NCBI GenBank assembly: GCA_902475025.1
Contig: CABRXX010000055.1
Coordinates: 1 to 17,629, forward strand
DNA: 17,629 bases
DNA from: Merdiplasma sp905207905
GTDB taxonomy: Bacteria > Bacillota > Clostridia > Lachnospirales > Lachnospiraceae
Direction: 5' to 3'
The notes under the pieces were generated by a model. The model saw nothing but the letters and a program-made list of their open reading frames with translations, made no database searches and had not been told where the DNA came from. Both the position numbers and the translations under genes were made by a program. Positions 1 through 6,816 of this stretch are shown here, in pieces (positions within the stretch are counted from its first letter, which is position 1; every line of letters begins with the position of its first letter).

Positions 1-115
1 AATGCAAAGATAAAAAATAGACAATAATAGAAATAAATGATAATATTAGATATAAAAATTTACTTTTCTCTTTTATTTTTATGAAAGCAATTAACTTAGG
101 AAGGGGGAGTGTAAG

Positions 116-208
116 ATGAATTATGTAAGATCTGGTAAACGAGATTACTATAAGCATGTAATGGTGGCGAAAAAAATTCGAAGGGAATATGGGAAACGCA
201 AAAAGTAA
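116..208 (+). CDS. Short basic peptide ORF (30 aa), probably the 5' part of a frameshifted gene
   Basis: The ORF starts at an ATG about 6 bases after a purine-rich ribosome site (AAGGGGGAG, 101-109). It encodes a very basic peptide ending YGKRKK. It stops at TAA 206-208, directly after the run CAAAAAG. The -1 frame then stays open from the stop to 334-336 and has no start codon of its own. The two frames together would make a 73-aa protein. I do not recognise the peptide. It could be an independent small peptide, the front half of a gene broken by a one-base change, or a gene using -1 frameshifting. Confidence 0.4.
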   Translation: MNYVRSGKRDYYKHVMVAKKIRREYGKRKK

Positions 209-336
209 AAAATTATACAACATCACCTGCTAAAACAGGTAAGGGACTTTATTATTCTCGTACAACTGCTTGGTTTAAAGACCAGGCCAGGCAATATTAT
301 GTTGCAGGAGGCTTTTTAGATGATTGTCCCTGGTAA
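205..336 (+). pseudogene. Open frame continuing the 116-208 ORF in the -1 frame (43 codons)
   Basis: The frame is open from 154 to the TAA at 334-336. It has no ATG, GTG or TTG before or within it, so it can only be translated by a shift from the preceding ORF. The predicted residues look like protein, with many aromatic residues (LYYSRTTAWF, QARQYYVAGGF) and an ending of LDDCPW. Its stop codon overlaps the ribosome binding site (335-342) of the next gene at 349, which suggests the unit was once, or still is, translated and coupled to that gene. No family was recognised. A decayed gene and a programmed frameshift are both possible. Confidence 0.35.
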
Positions 337-348
337 GGAGGGAATACT

Positions 349-1002
349 ATGCAGGATAGAAGAAGAGCTATAGCTCTGGCTGTGATGATGGGACTGGGAA
401 TGCTGGCAGTCTCTGCCTATGGAAAAGAGCTAGAAAAAATGCCGACGGCAAAAGCAGAGAACAAGGTAGGGAACGATGTGGAGAGTGAGATCGCAGAACA
501 GCAGGAAGAACCTTTTCGCGTAAGAGCGCGTTGCCGAACTTACTTTGATGAGGACGAGGAGACGATGGCAGAACGGCTGGAGGTGCGCTTTCTGATTGAA
601 AACACGACCCAAAAGGATTATCAGGATGTGAGTTATGTTTGTTCGCTGAATGAAGAGGCGCAGGATTATATTGCAGATGGAATTATTGAATTATCTCAAG
701 ATTCGATGGACGTATCCTATCTGGAAAAAATGGAAAAACTAGAAGAAAAACCGGATGAAATGCCTGTGGTCTGCGGTTTTAGTATGTGTTGGGGAATGTT
801 ATTGACACCAGAGGAGGAATTACAGGAAATTTACCATCGATCTTCGGAGGGGCTGAAGGATGCAATAAAAAGTCTAGATGTTGAAATTACATGGAAAGGT
901 GGCGAGCAAAAGGTAAGCGTGCCCTTAACGTTAGAAGAAGGGGTGGACTGGCCTGATGAGGATTGGTATGGGATTCTAGATGAGAATAGTAGCGATAAAT
1001 AG
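349..1002 (+). CDS. Secreted or membrane-anchored hypothetical protein (217 aa)
   Basis: I do not recognise the family. The first 25 or so residues are a typical export signal: basic MQDRRR, a hydrophobic stretch to about residue 22, and a possible cleavage near SAYG-KE. No lipobox cysteine is visible, so the product is probably secreted or held by an uncleaved signal. The mature part is acidic, predicted mostly soluble, and holds four cysteines (in RARCR, YVCSL and the pair VVCGFSMC). The start is well supported: AAGGAGGG at 335-342 lies 6 bases before the ATG and overlaps the stop of the preceding frame. The gene is AT-rich like its neighbours up to about 2,800. Confidence 0.7.
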   Translation: MQDRRRAIALAVMMGLGMLAVSAYGKELEKMPTAKAENKVGNDVESEIAEQQEEPFRVRARCRTYFDEDEETMAERLEVRFLIENTTQKDYQDVSYVCSLNEEAQDYIADGIIELSQDSMDVSYLEKMEKLEEKPDEMPVVCGFSMCWGMLLTPEEELQEIYHRSSEGLKDAIKSLDVEITWKGGEQKVSVPLTLEEGVDWPDEDWYGILDENSSDK

Positions 1003-1165
1003 CAAACAGTATTGAACAAGTAAAGAGAAAAATCCCCTGCTTGTGTTATGATTTACTTGTATGGTAGCTGCAGGAATGGTAAAATATAAGAAATAAAGGA
1101 TGGACGATAGCAGTAGCAGCGTACAGGTATTTATCCAAAACATAAAACCGCATATATCTTAATAA

Positions 1166-1285
1166 GTGAAAAGTCCATTTTCTGTAACGGTGACAGGTTC
1201 TGTTCAGATTGTAAGAGCTCCATATCCACAAGGAAACAAAGTGTCTCTATATGAAAAAATAGAAAGCTGGGAGGGGATTCGATGA
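1166..1285 (+). CDS. Possible short ORF (39 aa) overlapping the next gene by ATGA
   Basis: A GTG-started frame runs to a TGA that overlaps the ATG of the next gene (ATGA, 1282-1285), a classic arrangement for translational coupling. The predicted peptide is plausible protein (SVTVTGSVQIV, then PYPQGNKVSLYEKIESWEG). No clear ribosome site precedes the GTG, and a stop codon lies directly before it. It may be the remaining C-terminal end of a degraded gene rather than a working one. The rest of 1003-1165 holds nothing I can call. Confidence 0.3.
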   Translation: MKSPFSVTVTGSVQIVRAPYPQGNKVSLYEKIESWEGIR

Positions 1286-1956
1286 GAAAAACAGTATGTA
1301 AGATTGTGGCACTGCAGATGATACTCGGCGTTTGTTTCAGCGCTGGTCAAAGCGTAAATGCTTTTGCGCAGACATCAGAAGAATATGCACCGTACCTGCT
1401 TCGGATTACCCGCAGTGACATTGCTATTTTTGAAACGCCAGGTTACGATTATGGGAGTGTGACTACCATTTGTGCTCCGGGAATGTATACGATCGTAGAC
1501 GAATGGGTGGATGGCGAAGGAATCTTGTGGGGAAAACTGAAATCAGGTGCAGGATGGATCGATGTGGGTGCGGCAAAAGAAGTGGTTGAAACAGAACCGG
1601 CCCCGATCACGGCGGCGTTTGCAGATGATGTGTTTCTGGAAGAATATGAAACGTATGAGTTTCTGGCAGACCGTTCTGAGTATATAGTAAAATTGGCATT
1701 TTTGCCGGGAGAAGAGTGGACAGATGTGTGGTTCGGTTTGCTGGAGTTTGTAAATGGCGATTATGCAGAGACTGAAAAAATAGGTTCTTTGCCCGGCCTT
1801 TCTGTAGGACAGGCATTGATAATGGGCGTAGAATTTTATGGAGATTTGACAACATACGGTATTGTTTTTACGGATGAAGCAGGATGGAGACGCCATTTTG
1901 CGGTTTCTATGAGTGGAAGAGACGGTTCGCTTGTACTGCAGGAGTATTGGACGTGA
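1282..1956 (+). CDS. Secreted protein with an SH3-like segment (224 aa)
   Basis: The N-terminus is an export signal (MRKTVCK, then a hydrophobic core) with an AxA-type cleavage site after NAFA, near residue 29. Residues of about 40-100 read like a bacterial SH3-type repeat: a strand pattern with ETPGYDYGSV, then PGMYTIVDEW and the WGKLKSGAGWIDV ending common to such domains. Bacterial SH3 domains of this kind usually bind cell-wall material, but no enzyme domain is attached. The C-terminal half (about 110-224) is acidic, rich in aromatic residues, and unrecognised. The ATG follows GGGAGGGG at 1270-1276 and overlaps the stop of a short upstream frame. The start and export are well supported; the function is unknown. 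Confidence 0.7.
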   Translation: MRKTVCKIVALQMILGVCFSAGQSVNAFAQTSEEYAPYLLRITRSDIAIFETPGYDYGSVTTICAPGMYTIVDEWVDGEGILWGKLKSGAGWIDVGAAKEVVETEPAPITAAFADDVFLEEYETYEFLADRSEYIVKLAFLPGEEWTDVWFGLLEFVNGDYAETEKIGSLPGLSVGQALIMGVEFYGDLTTYGIVFTDEAGWRRHFAVSMSGRDGSLVLQEYWT

Positions 1957-2042
1957 TCCAATAGCAAAATATCAAATAGAAATAATTCGCGGAGGGGCAC
2001 CTAATACAATGGAGATAAAGTTTGGAAGGCGGTAGATCGTAT

Positions 2043-2468
2043 ATGATTCGGGATCTAATGTACATCGAATTAAAAACTGGATATTCTGATAACGGACCTG
2101 CATGGATTGGGTATGTAAAAACTTCGAAAACGAAAAAAACAATTTACTTCAATGACCATGCTTTCCAAAAGAAGATTGGGAATTATTCAAATTATATGGA
2201 TGTGGAGAATGGGGAAGAATATTGGATTTCCGGCTTGAAAAAGAAGGAGAGTAATCGTCACTGGGCAGGACAGGGGAAAATTATGATTGACCGCAGAGCA
2301 ATTCAGGACTACCTGGAACTGATCGGAGAAAAGGAATTGCCATTAAATTTATTTGAAGTAATTGATTTGGAAGATCGGTTTCCGGTTGAACGAGTAAATA
2401 GATTACTGAACGAGAAGGAATCCTATGAAGGCATGGGGGAGGAAGATTGTGAAGGAAGGAGTAATTGA
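2043..2468 (+). CDS. Conserved hypothetical cytosolic protein (141 aa)
   Basis: The product begins MIRDLMYIELKTGYSDNGPAW. From memory, this opening (MYIELK, then GPAWIG and IYFN) is typical of a widespread family of about 140 residues with no assigned function. It has no signal peptide or membrane segment. A central stretch with GEEYWISG and then HWAGQGKI is the most family-like part, and the C-terminus is acidic and probably variable. I chose ATG 2043 because the recognisable family start is there. A TTG at 2022 in the same frame has a better-spaced GGAG (2011-2014) and would add seven residues. A tiny ORF, 2009-2035 (ATG to TAG), overlaps the region and might couple translation. Confidence 0.65.
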   Translation: MIRDLMYIELKTGYSDNGPAWIGYVKTSKTKKTIYFNDHAFQKKIGNYSNYMDVENGEEYWISGLKKKESNRHWAGQGKIMIDRRAIQDYLELIGEKELPLNLFEVIDLEDRFPVERVNRLLNEKESYEGMGEEDCEGRSN

Positions 2469-2494
2469 TCAATAGAGAAATCCGTATGGTGGAG

Positions 2495-2521
2495 AGCAAG
2501 TCAGAAAAAGGCTTGCTTTTT
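2495..2521 (+). terminator. Intrinsic terminator after the 2043-2468 gene
   Basis: AGCAAG (2495-2500) pairs with CTTGCT (2512-2517) across an 11-base loop and runs into a T5 tract. It lies 27 bases after the stop codon and separates the hypothetical genes from the next promoter. Confidence 0.65.
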
Positions 2522-2523
2522 AC

Positions 2524-2551
2524 TTTACAAGCATATTGGTTCCTATATAAT
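2524..2551 (+). promoter_or_regulatory. Sigma-A-type promoter before the 28-codon ORF
   Basis: TTTACA (2524-2529) and a perfect TATAAT (2546-2551) are 16 bases apart. Transcription would start near 2558 and read through the short ORF at 2596 toward xdhA. It could therefore be a promoter for the short ORF, for the xdh operon, or for both. Confidence 0.6.
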
Positions 2552-2595
2552 GATAGACAAAGAGATAAATCGGAGGTTGATGGAAGGTTTATACA

Positions 2596-2682
2596 ATGGA
2601 ATATAAGAGAAATAAGCAGAAATATGATGCCAAACTGGTAACAGTCAATCTGAAATTGTCGAAGTATAGCAATTCTGCATAA
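2596..2682 (+). CDS. 28-aa ORF, possibly the N-terminal remnant of a small DNA-binding-type protein
   Basis: The ATG has a good ribosome site (GGAAGG, 2582-2587, 8 bases upstream) and lies about 38 bases after a convincing promoter start. The peptide contains KYDAKLVTVNLKLSKYSNSA and then stops. The pattern of KYDxK, alternating hydrophobic residues and LKL resembles the start of ribbon-helix-helix-like proteins often found on integrative elements. The helical part that should follow is missing. I infer a truncated remnant or a leader peptide; this is weak. The remaining 2683-2850 is very AT-rich and holds only the dyad described separately. Confidence 0.35.
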   Translation: MEYKRNKQKYDAKLVTVNLKLSKYSNSA

Positions 2683-2741
2683 AGAATAACATCCGAAAAA
2701 TGGATTGGATATCTTAAAATGATTAAAAATAAATAAAATAG

Positions 2742-2759
2742 TTGCAGAATATAGTGCAA
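2742..2759. promoter_or_regulatory. TTGCA-N8-TGCAA dyad upstream of xdhA
   Basis: TTGCAGAATATAGTGCAA is an inverted repeat with 5-base arms, about 180 bases before the xdhA start. The half-site TTGCA recurs in dyads at the other end of the molybdenum hydroxylase genes (6801-6805 region and 7893-7897). It could be a regulator site; there is no direct support beyond symmetry. Confidence 0.25.
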
Positions 2760-2852
2760 TATGATAGGATATATATTGAATATGTTGCTTGGTATTAGTG
2801 TTTTCGTTCAAGGACATATGAGGCACAGGAAAATAAGAAAGTAGCATGGTTC

Positions 2853-2906
2853 GGAGCCGGACGTACGTCCTGAGGGGAACACACTCCCTGGATGTAGTCT
2901 GGCTCT
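2853..2906 (+). ncRNA. Possible structured leader of the xdh operon
   Basis: In the transcript, GGAGCC (2853-2858) can pair with GGCTCT (2901-2906) to close a multibranch structure. Inside it lie GGAC-GTAC-GTCC (2859-2870, a 12-base perfect palindrome) and AGGGG pairing with TCCCT (2873-2877 with 2885-2889). The structure ends 32 bases before the xdhA ATG. It does not match the purine riboswitch core, and I cannot match it to the molybdenum cofactor riboswitch from memory. It may regulate the operon or may be chance folding in a GC-rich patch. Confidence 0.3.
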
Positions 2907-2938
2907 TTATCATTTTATACAGAAAAGAAGGTGAAGAT

Positions 2939-5212
2939 ATGATTGGTAAGAGTATTCCAAGAGTAGATGCATACGATAAGGTGACAGGAAGGGCAAAATT
3001 CACGGATGACCTGATCCTTGACAGGTGTCTTGTGGCGAAGGTCCTTCACTCCACCATCGGAAACGGGATTGTGACTTCCATTGATGTCAGTCAGGCGGAG
3101 GCTCTTCCTGGGGTGGTGAAGGTGGTTACCTTTCAGGATGTGCCAAAGCACTGTTATCCAACACCTGGCCATCCCTGGTCTGTGGAAGAAGCGCACCAGG
3201 ATGTGGCAGACCGCAATATCCTTACCGGGCGCATTCGCTACTATGGAGATGATATTGCGGCTGTGGTGGCGGAGGATGAGGTGACTGCTTCCCGGGCGCT
3301 GAAACTGATTAAGGTGGAGTATGAGGAATATCCGGTGGAGATCCATCCTCGAAAATCTATGAAAGGAAGCAATCCGCCGATCCATGAAGAAAAAAAAGAC
3401 AACGTGTTGACGCATTCGGACTTTTCTATCGGAGATGTGCAGAAGGGGCTGGCGGAAGCAAGGACGGTGGTGAAGAGAAGCTACAAGACACCTATGGTTC
3501 AGCACTGCCACATTGAAAATCCTGTTTCTTTTGCATACATGGAAAAGGGAAGAATTGTGGTGGTTACCTCCACTCAGATCCCTCACATTGTCCGCCGGGT
3601 GATCGGTCAGGCCCTGGGGATCCCCTGGGGAAAGGTGCGGGTGATCAAGCCATATATCGGGGGTGGATTTGGAAATAAGCAGGATGTGCTGTATGAGCCG
3701 TTGAATGCATTTCTTACTACCCAGGTAGGGGGACGGCCGGTGAAGCTGGATCTGACCAGGGAAGAAACTTTCTGCAACACAAGAACACGTCATTCCATCG
3801 AATATGATCTGACTGCAGGGGTGGATGCGGATGGGCGTCTTGTTGCTAAGGAAATGCACGCCTATTCCAACCAGGGAGCCTATGCATCCCACGGTCATGC
3901 CATTGCAGCCAATGGACTGACTGCCTGGAGGCTTCAGTATGCTTGTCCCAATATTTCCGGAGAGGCTTATACCGTGTACACCAATACTCCAGTGGCAGGC
4001 GCTATGAGAGCTTATGGGATTCCCCAGGCAGCCTTTGCCATTGAGTGTTTTATGGATGACATTGCGCATCAGATTCAGATGGATCCGTTGGAATTTCGGA
4101 GAAAGAATCTGATTCATGGTTACTACGCGGATGCCTATCTGAAGCCTATTGCAGCCAATACAAATGGGATTTTTGAATGCCTGGATAAGGGTGCAGAGTA
4201 TATTCACTGGGAGGAAAAGCGCAGGGAATATGCGAATCAGACAGGACCTGTCCGCAGAGGCGTGGGCGTATCCGTCTTTTCCTATAAGACCGGCGTGTGG
4301 CCCATTTCCCAGGAGATTGCAGGCTGCCGTCTGTCTCTGAATCAGGACGGCAGTGTGCAGATGCAGTTGGGAGCTACAGAGATCGGCCAGGGCGCTGACA
4401 CGGTATTTTCCCAGATGGCAGCAGAGACGCTGTGCATGGACATATCAGATGTTCATATTTCCACTGTTCAGGATACGGATGTAAGCCCCTTTGACACGGG
4501 AGCTTATGCTTCCAGGCAGTCTTTTGTGACAGGAACTGCCATAAAGCAGTGTGCTCAGGAACTCCATGATAAGATTCTGGCCTATGCGAAGACCCTTCTT
4601 CCGGAGGAGACAAGAGTGCTTACCCTAAGGAATGGGTGGATCTATGCCGGAGAGGAAGCAGCGCTCTCTTTGGAGGCAGTGGCCCTGGAGGCTTATTACA
4701 GTCTTACCAATTCCTCCGTACTCACAGCGGAGGTTTCTACGCAGGTAAAGAAAAACACGCTTGCTTCCGGCTGCTGTTTCGCAGAGGTAGAGGTGGATAT
4801 GAACCTGGGGACAATCGAGATTCTTCATATCATCAATGTTCATGACAGCGGAAGGCTGCTCAATCCTCAGCTGGCAGAGATGCAGGTTCACGGGGGCATG
4901 TCCATGGGCATGGGATACGGCGTCAGTGAGCAGATGATTCTGGACGAAAAGACAGGAAAGGTTTTGAACGGAAACCTTCTTGACTATAAACTGATGACCG
5001 TTTTGGATACCCCGGATATCAAGGCAGATTTTGTGGAGCTGGAAGATCCCATTGGGCCTTATGGAAATAAAGCCTTGGGAGAACCACCTGCGATACCGGG
5101 AGCGCCTGCCATTCGAAATGCAGTTCTTCATGCAACGGGCGTGGCATTTAACGAGAATCCCCTCACTCCTCAGAGGCTGATTGAGGGATTTAGAAAGGCC
5201 GGACTGATCTGA
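2939..5212 (+). CDS. xdhA: Xanthine dehydrogenase-type molybdopterin-binding subunit
   Basis: This is the large catalytic subunit of a three-subunit molybdenum hydroxylase, cytosolic, which hydroxylates purines such as hypoxanthine or xanthine at the Mo centre. The protein is 757 aa, close to E. coli XdhA (752). The N-terminal a/b hammerhead domain begins GKSIPRVDAYDKVTGRAKF. The Mo-binding part contains GGGFGNKQD (about 241-249), MRAYGIPQ (356-363, with Arg357 in the place of bovine Arg880), GATEIGQGADTVFSQMAAET, and KALGEPP with the catalytic Glu near 715. The position of bovine Glu802 is Gln here. ATG 2939 has AAGGTG 5 bases upstream; a longer reading from 2846 has no family-like residues. 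It is the first gene of the xdhABC operon, 13-16 bases before xdhB. The substrate is inferred from family and from the nearby guanine deaminase. Confidence 0.9.
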   Translation: MIGKSIPRVDAYDKVTGRAKFTDDLILDRCLVAKVLHSTIGNGIVTSIDVSQAEALPGVVKVVTFQDVPKHCYPTPGHPWSVEEAHQDVADRNILTGRIRYYGDDIAAVVAEDEVTASRALKLIKVEYEEYPVEIHPRKSMKGSNPPIHEEKKDNVLTHSDFSIGDVQKGLAEARTVVKRSYKTPMVQHCHIENPVSFAYMEKGRIVVVTSTQIPHIVRRVIGQALGIPWGKVRVIKPYIGGGFGNKQDVLYEPLNAFLTTQVGGRPVKLDLTREETFCNTRTRHSIEYDLTAGVDADGRLVAKEMHAYSNQGAYASHGHAIAANGLTAWRLQYACPNISGEAYTVYTNTPVAGAMRAYGIPQAAFAIECFMDDIAHQIQMDPLEFRRKNLIHGYYADAYLKPIAANTNGIFECLDKGAEYIHWEEKRREYANQTGPVRRGVGVSVFSYKTGVWPISQEIAGCRLSLNQDGSVQMQLGATEIGQGADTVFSQMAAETLCMDISDVHISTVQDTDVSPFDTGAYASRQSFVTGTAIKQCAQELHDKILAYAKTLLPEETRVLTLRNGWIYAGEEAALSLEAVALEAYYSLTNSSVLTAEVSTQVKKNTLASGCCFAEVEVDMNLGTIEILHIINVHDSGRLLNPQLAEMQVHGGMSMGMGYGVSEQMILDEKTGKVLNGNLLDYKLMTVLDTPDIKADFVELEDPIGPYGNKALGEPPAIPGAPAIRNAVLHATGVAFNENPLTPQRLIEGFRKAGLI

Positions 5213-5228
5213 AAGGAGGAACTGTGTG

Positions 5229-6113
5229 ATGTATGATATTGAAAATTATTATAATGCTAAAACTGTGAAGGAGGCGTCTGCCCTTTTGAAGGCGCATCCG
5301 GATGCCAGAGTGATTTCCGGAGGCAGTGATGTGCTGATCAAGATCCGGGAGGGAAAAATGGCAGGGACTTCTCTGGTGTGCATCCGTGATATCCCGGAGC
5401 TTCAGGGGGTTGAGAAAAAAGAAAATGGCGATATTTATATTGGGGCAGGAACCTCCTTTTCCCATATCACCAATGATCCTATTATTCAGGACTGCATTCC
5501 GGTTCTGGGAGAAGCAGTGGATCAGGTGGGCGGACCCCAGATTCGGAATATTGGAACCATAGGAGGAAATATTTGCAATGGTGCAGTCAGTGCAGACAGC
5601 GCGCCCACAGTGTTTTCTCTGAATGCCATGCTTCGCATTGAGAATGAGGAAGGAGCCCGTATGGTTCCTGTGAGCGAGTTTTATCTGGGACCGGGCCGTG
5701 TGGATTTAAAAAGAGCGGAGATTCTGACCCATGTGGTGATTCCGGCCAAGGAATACCAGGGATATCACGGCCATTATATCAAGTATTCTATGAGAAAGGC
5801 CATGGATATTGCCACCCTAAGCTGTTCGGTGGTAACCAGGGCAGACCTTCAGAAGAATGTCCTGGAGGATGTACGGATTACCTTCGGCGTGGCAGCGCCA
5901 GTTCCCTTCCGCTGTGAGAGAACAGAGGCGGCGGTGAGAGGAATGGCCATTGATGAGAAGCTGTACAAGACTTTGGAGGAGAGCATTCGCCAGGAGATCA
6001 GCCCCCGGGATTCCTGGAGAGCTTCCAGAGAATTCAGGCTGCAGATCGGAGGGGAAATTGCTTCAAGAGCGTTGAAGCGTACCATAGAGTTAGCTGGAGG
6101 TGACAGAAAATGA
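5229..6113 (+). CDS. xdhB: Xanthine dehydrogenase-type FAD-binding subunit
   Basis: The middle electron-transfer subunit (294 aa; E. coli XdhB is 292) binds FAD and passes electrons from the iron-sulfur subunit to NAD or another acceptor. The N-terminal FAD_binding_5 domain shows ISGGSDVLIKIREGK near residue 30 and the flavin motif IRNIGTIGGNICNGAVSADS near 105-125. The C-terminal part (about 180-290) is the CO-dehydrogenase flavoprotein C-domain. AAAGGAGG (5212-5219) serves either GTG 5226 or ATG 5229, which are adjacent codons; I chose ATG. The 3' end overlaps the xdhC start by ATGA, so the subunits are translationally coupled. Confidence 0.92.
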   Translation: MYDIENYYNAKTVKEASALLKAHPDARVISGGSDVLIKIREGKMAGTSLVCIRDIPELQGVEKKENGDIYIGAGTSFSHITNDPIIQDCIPVLGEAVDQVGGPQIRNIGTIGGNICNGAVSADSAPTVFSLNAMLRIENEEGARMVPVSEFYLGPGRVDLKRAEILTHVVIPAKEYQGYHGHYIKYSMRKAMDIATLSCSVVTRADLQKNVLEDVRITFGVAAPVPFRCERTEAAVRGMAIDEKLYKTLEESIRQEISPRDSWRASREFRLQIGGEIASRALKRTIELAGGDRK

Positions 6114-6589
6114 TAAAAGATAAGGTTCTGGTAAAATGTGTGGTGAACGGGAAGGAAGTGGCAGAGTATGTAGACCCCAGAGAGTCTCTTTTGGATATGC
6201 TGCGCAACCGTCTTGGTCTCACCTCTGTAAAGAAAGGCTGCGAGGTGGGGGAATGCGGAGCCTGCACCGTGATTATTGACGGGGAAACGGTGGATTCTTG
6301 TATTTATCTGGCAGTCTGGGCTGAGGGGAAAAATATCCGCACCCTGGAGGGGCTGGAGAAAAACGGAGAGCTGACAAGAATTCAGGAGGCTTTTATTGAA
6401 GAGGGAGCGATCCAGTGCGGCTTTTGCACTCCCGGCTTTGTAATGTCAGCTACCGTGCTGCTGGAACGGGGAGAGGTGCTCACAAGAGAGGCCATTAAAA
6501 AGCAGATGTCCGGCAATCTGTGCCGCTGTACCGGATATCAGAATATTGTAAACGCAGTGGAAAAGGTGATGAAGGAGCAGGCAGAATAA
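6110..6589 (+). CDS. xdhC: Xanthine dehydrogenase-type [2Fe-2S] subunit
   Basis: The small iron-sulfur subunit (159 aa, the same as E. coli XdhC) carries two [2Fe-2S] clusters linking the Mo site and FAD. The plant-ferredoxin-type domain has Cys44, Cys49, Cys52 and Cys64 (CEVGECGACTV). The all-helical C-terminal domain has Cys103, Cys106, Cys138 and Cys140 (QCGFCTPG and NLCRCTGY). All eight ligands are present. It overlaps xdhB by four bases and is the last gene of the operon. It should not be confused with the XdhC/CoxI maturation factor at 6815-7843, which has the same name in other species. Confidence 0.95.
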   Translation: MIKDKVLVKCVVNGKEVAEYVDPRESLLDMLRNRLGLTSVKKGCEVGECGACTVIIDGETVDSCIYLAVWAEGKNIRTLEGLEKNGELTRIQEAFIEEGAIQCGFCTPGFVMSATVLLERGEVLTREAIKKQMSGNLCRCTGYQNIVNAVEKVMKEQAE

Positions 6590-6621
6590 GAGGCAGCGGA
6601 TCATTGTCCTCACCCAGAGAC

Positions 6622-6676
6622 GGTCGCTTGGCAGGATCGCACTGTGGCGGACAGGAAAGATGCCGCCCAAGCGACC
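6622..6676. repeat. GC-rich inverted repeat between xdhC and the convergent maturation gene
   Basis: GGTCGCTTGG (6622-6631) and CCAAGCGACC (6667-6676) are perfect 10-base arms. Inside the loop, GGCGG (6646-6650) can pair with CCGCC (6663-6667), which competes by one base with the outer stem. No T tract follows on either strand, so it is not a standard terminator. It could be a palindromic extragenic repeat or a structured 3' untranslated region. Confidence 0.5.
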
Positions 6677-6691
6677 CGCGCCCCAGGCGGA

Positions 6692-6816
6692 GGGGATGCT
6701 GCAAAACACCTCCGGCGGTACCTTTTCGGGTAATTTTTCTCCGAAAAATAACATCTTTTCGGAGAAAACACACCGAAAATCCACCGGAATTAATGTTTTG
6801 CAACATCTCCTTTTTT
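6692..6816 (+). terminator. Long imperfect hairpin ending in T6, probable xdhABC terminator
   Basis: The outer arms 6692-6708 and 6794-6810 pair at 16 of 17 positions, including one G-U. The inner arms TTTTCTCCGAAAA (6735-6747) and its perfect complement (6756-6768) enclose an 8-base loop. The middle is only partly complementary. TTTTTT (6811-6816) follows the outer arm directly, so the plus-strand RNA has a terminator form. The T tract overlaps the stop codon of the convergent gene. The total length is far more than an ordinary terminator, and it may derive from a palindromic mobile repeat. Confidence 0.55.

Noticed and set aside
2846..2938. N-terminal extension of xdhA from 2846
   Set aside because: The extra 31 residues do not resemble the family, the region is predicted to be a structured leader, and ATG 2939 has a good ribosome site.
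2470..2938. A purine riboswitch before xdhA like that before guaD
   Set aside because: No TTTCTACC or CCGTAAA core is present on the plus strand here.
2281..3003. Minus-strand ORF of 240 codons crossing the 2043-2468 gene and the xdhA leader
   Set aside because: It crosses a terminator, a promoter and two genes on the other strand, and the protein has no recognisable feature.
2915..4207. Long antisense ORF (430 codons) opposite xdhA
   Set aside because: It lies wholly opposite a conserved gene, its composition (rich in His, Arg, Ile and Pro) is that of a shadow frame, and it has no recognisable domain.
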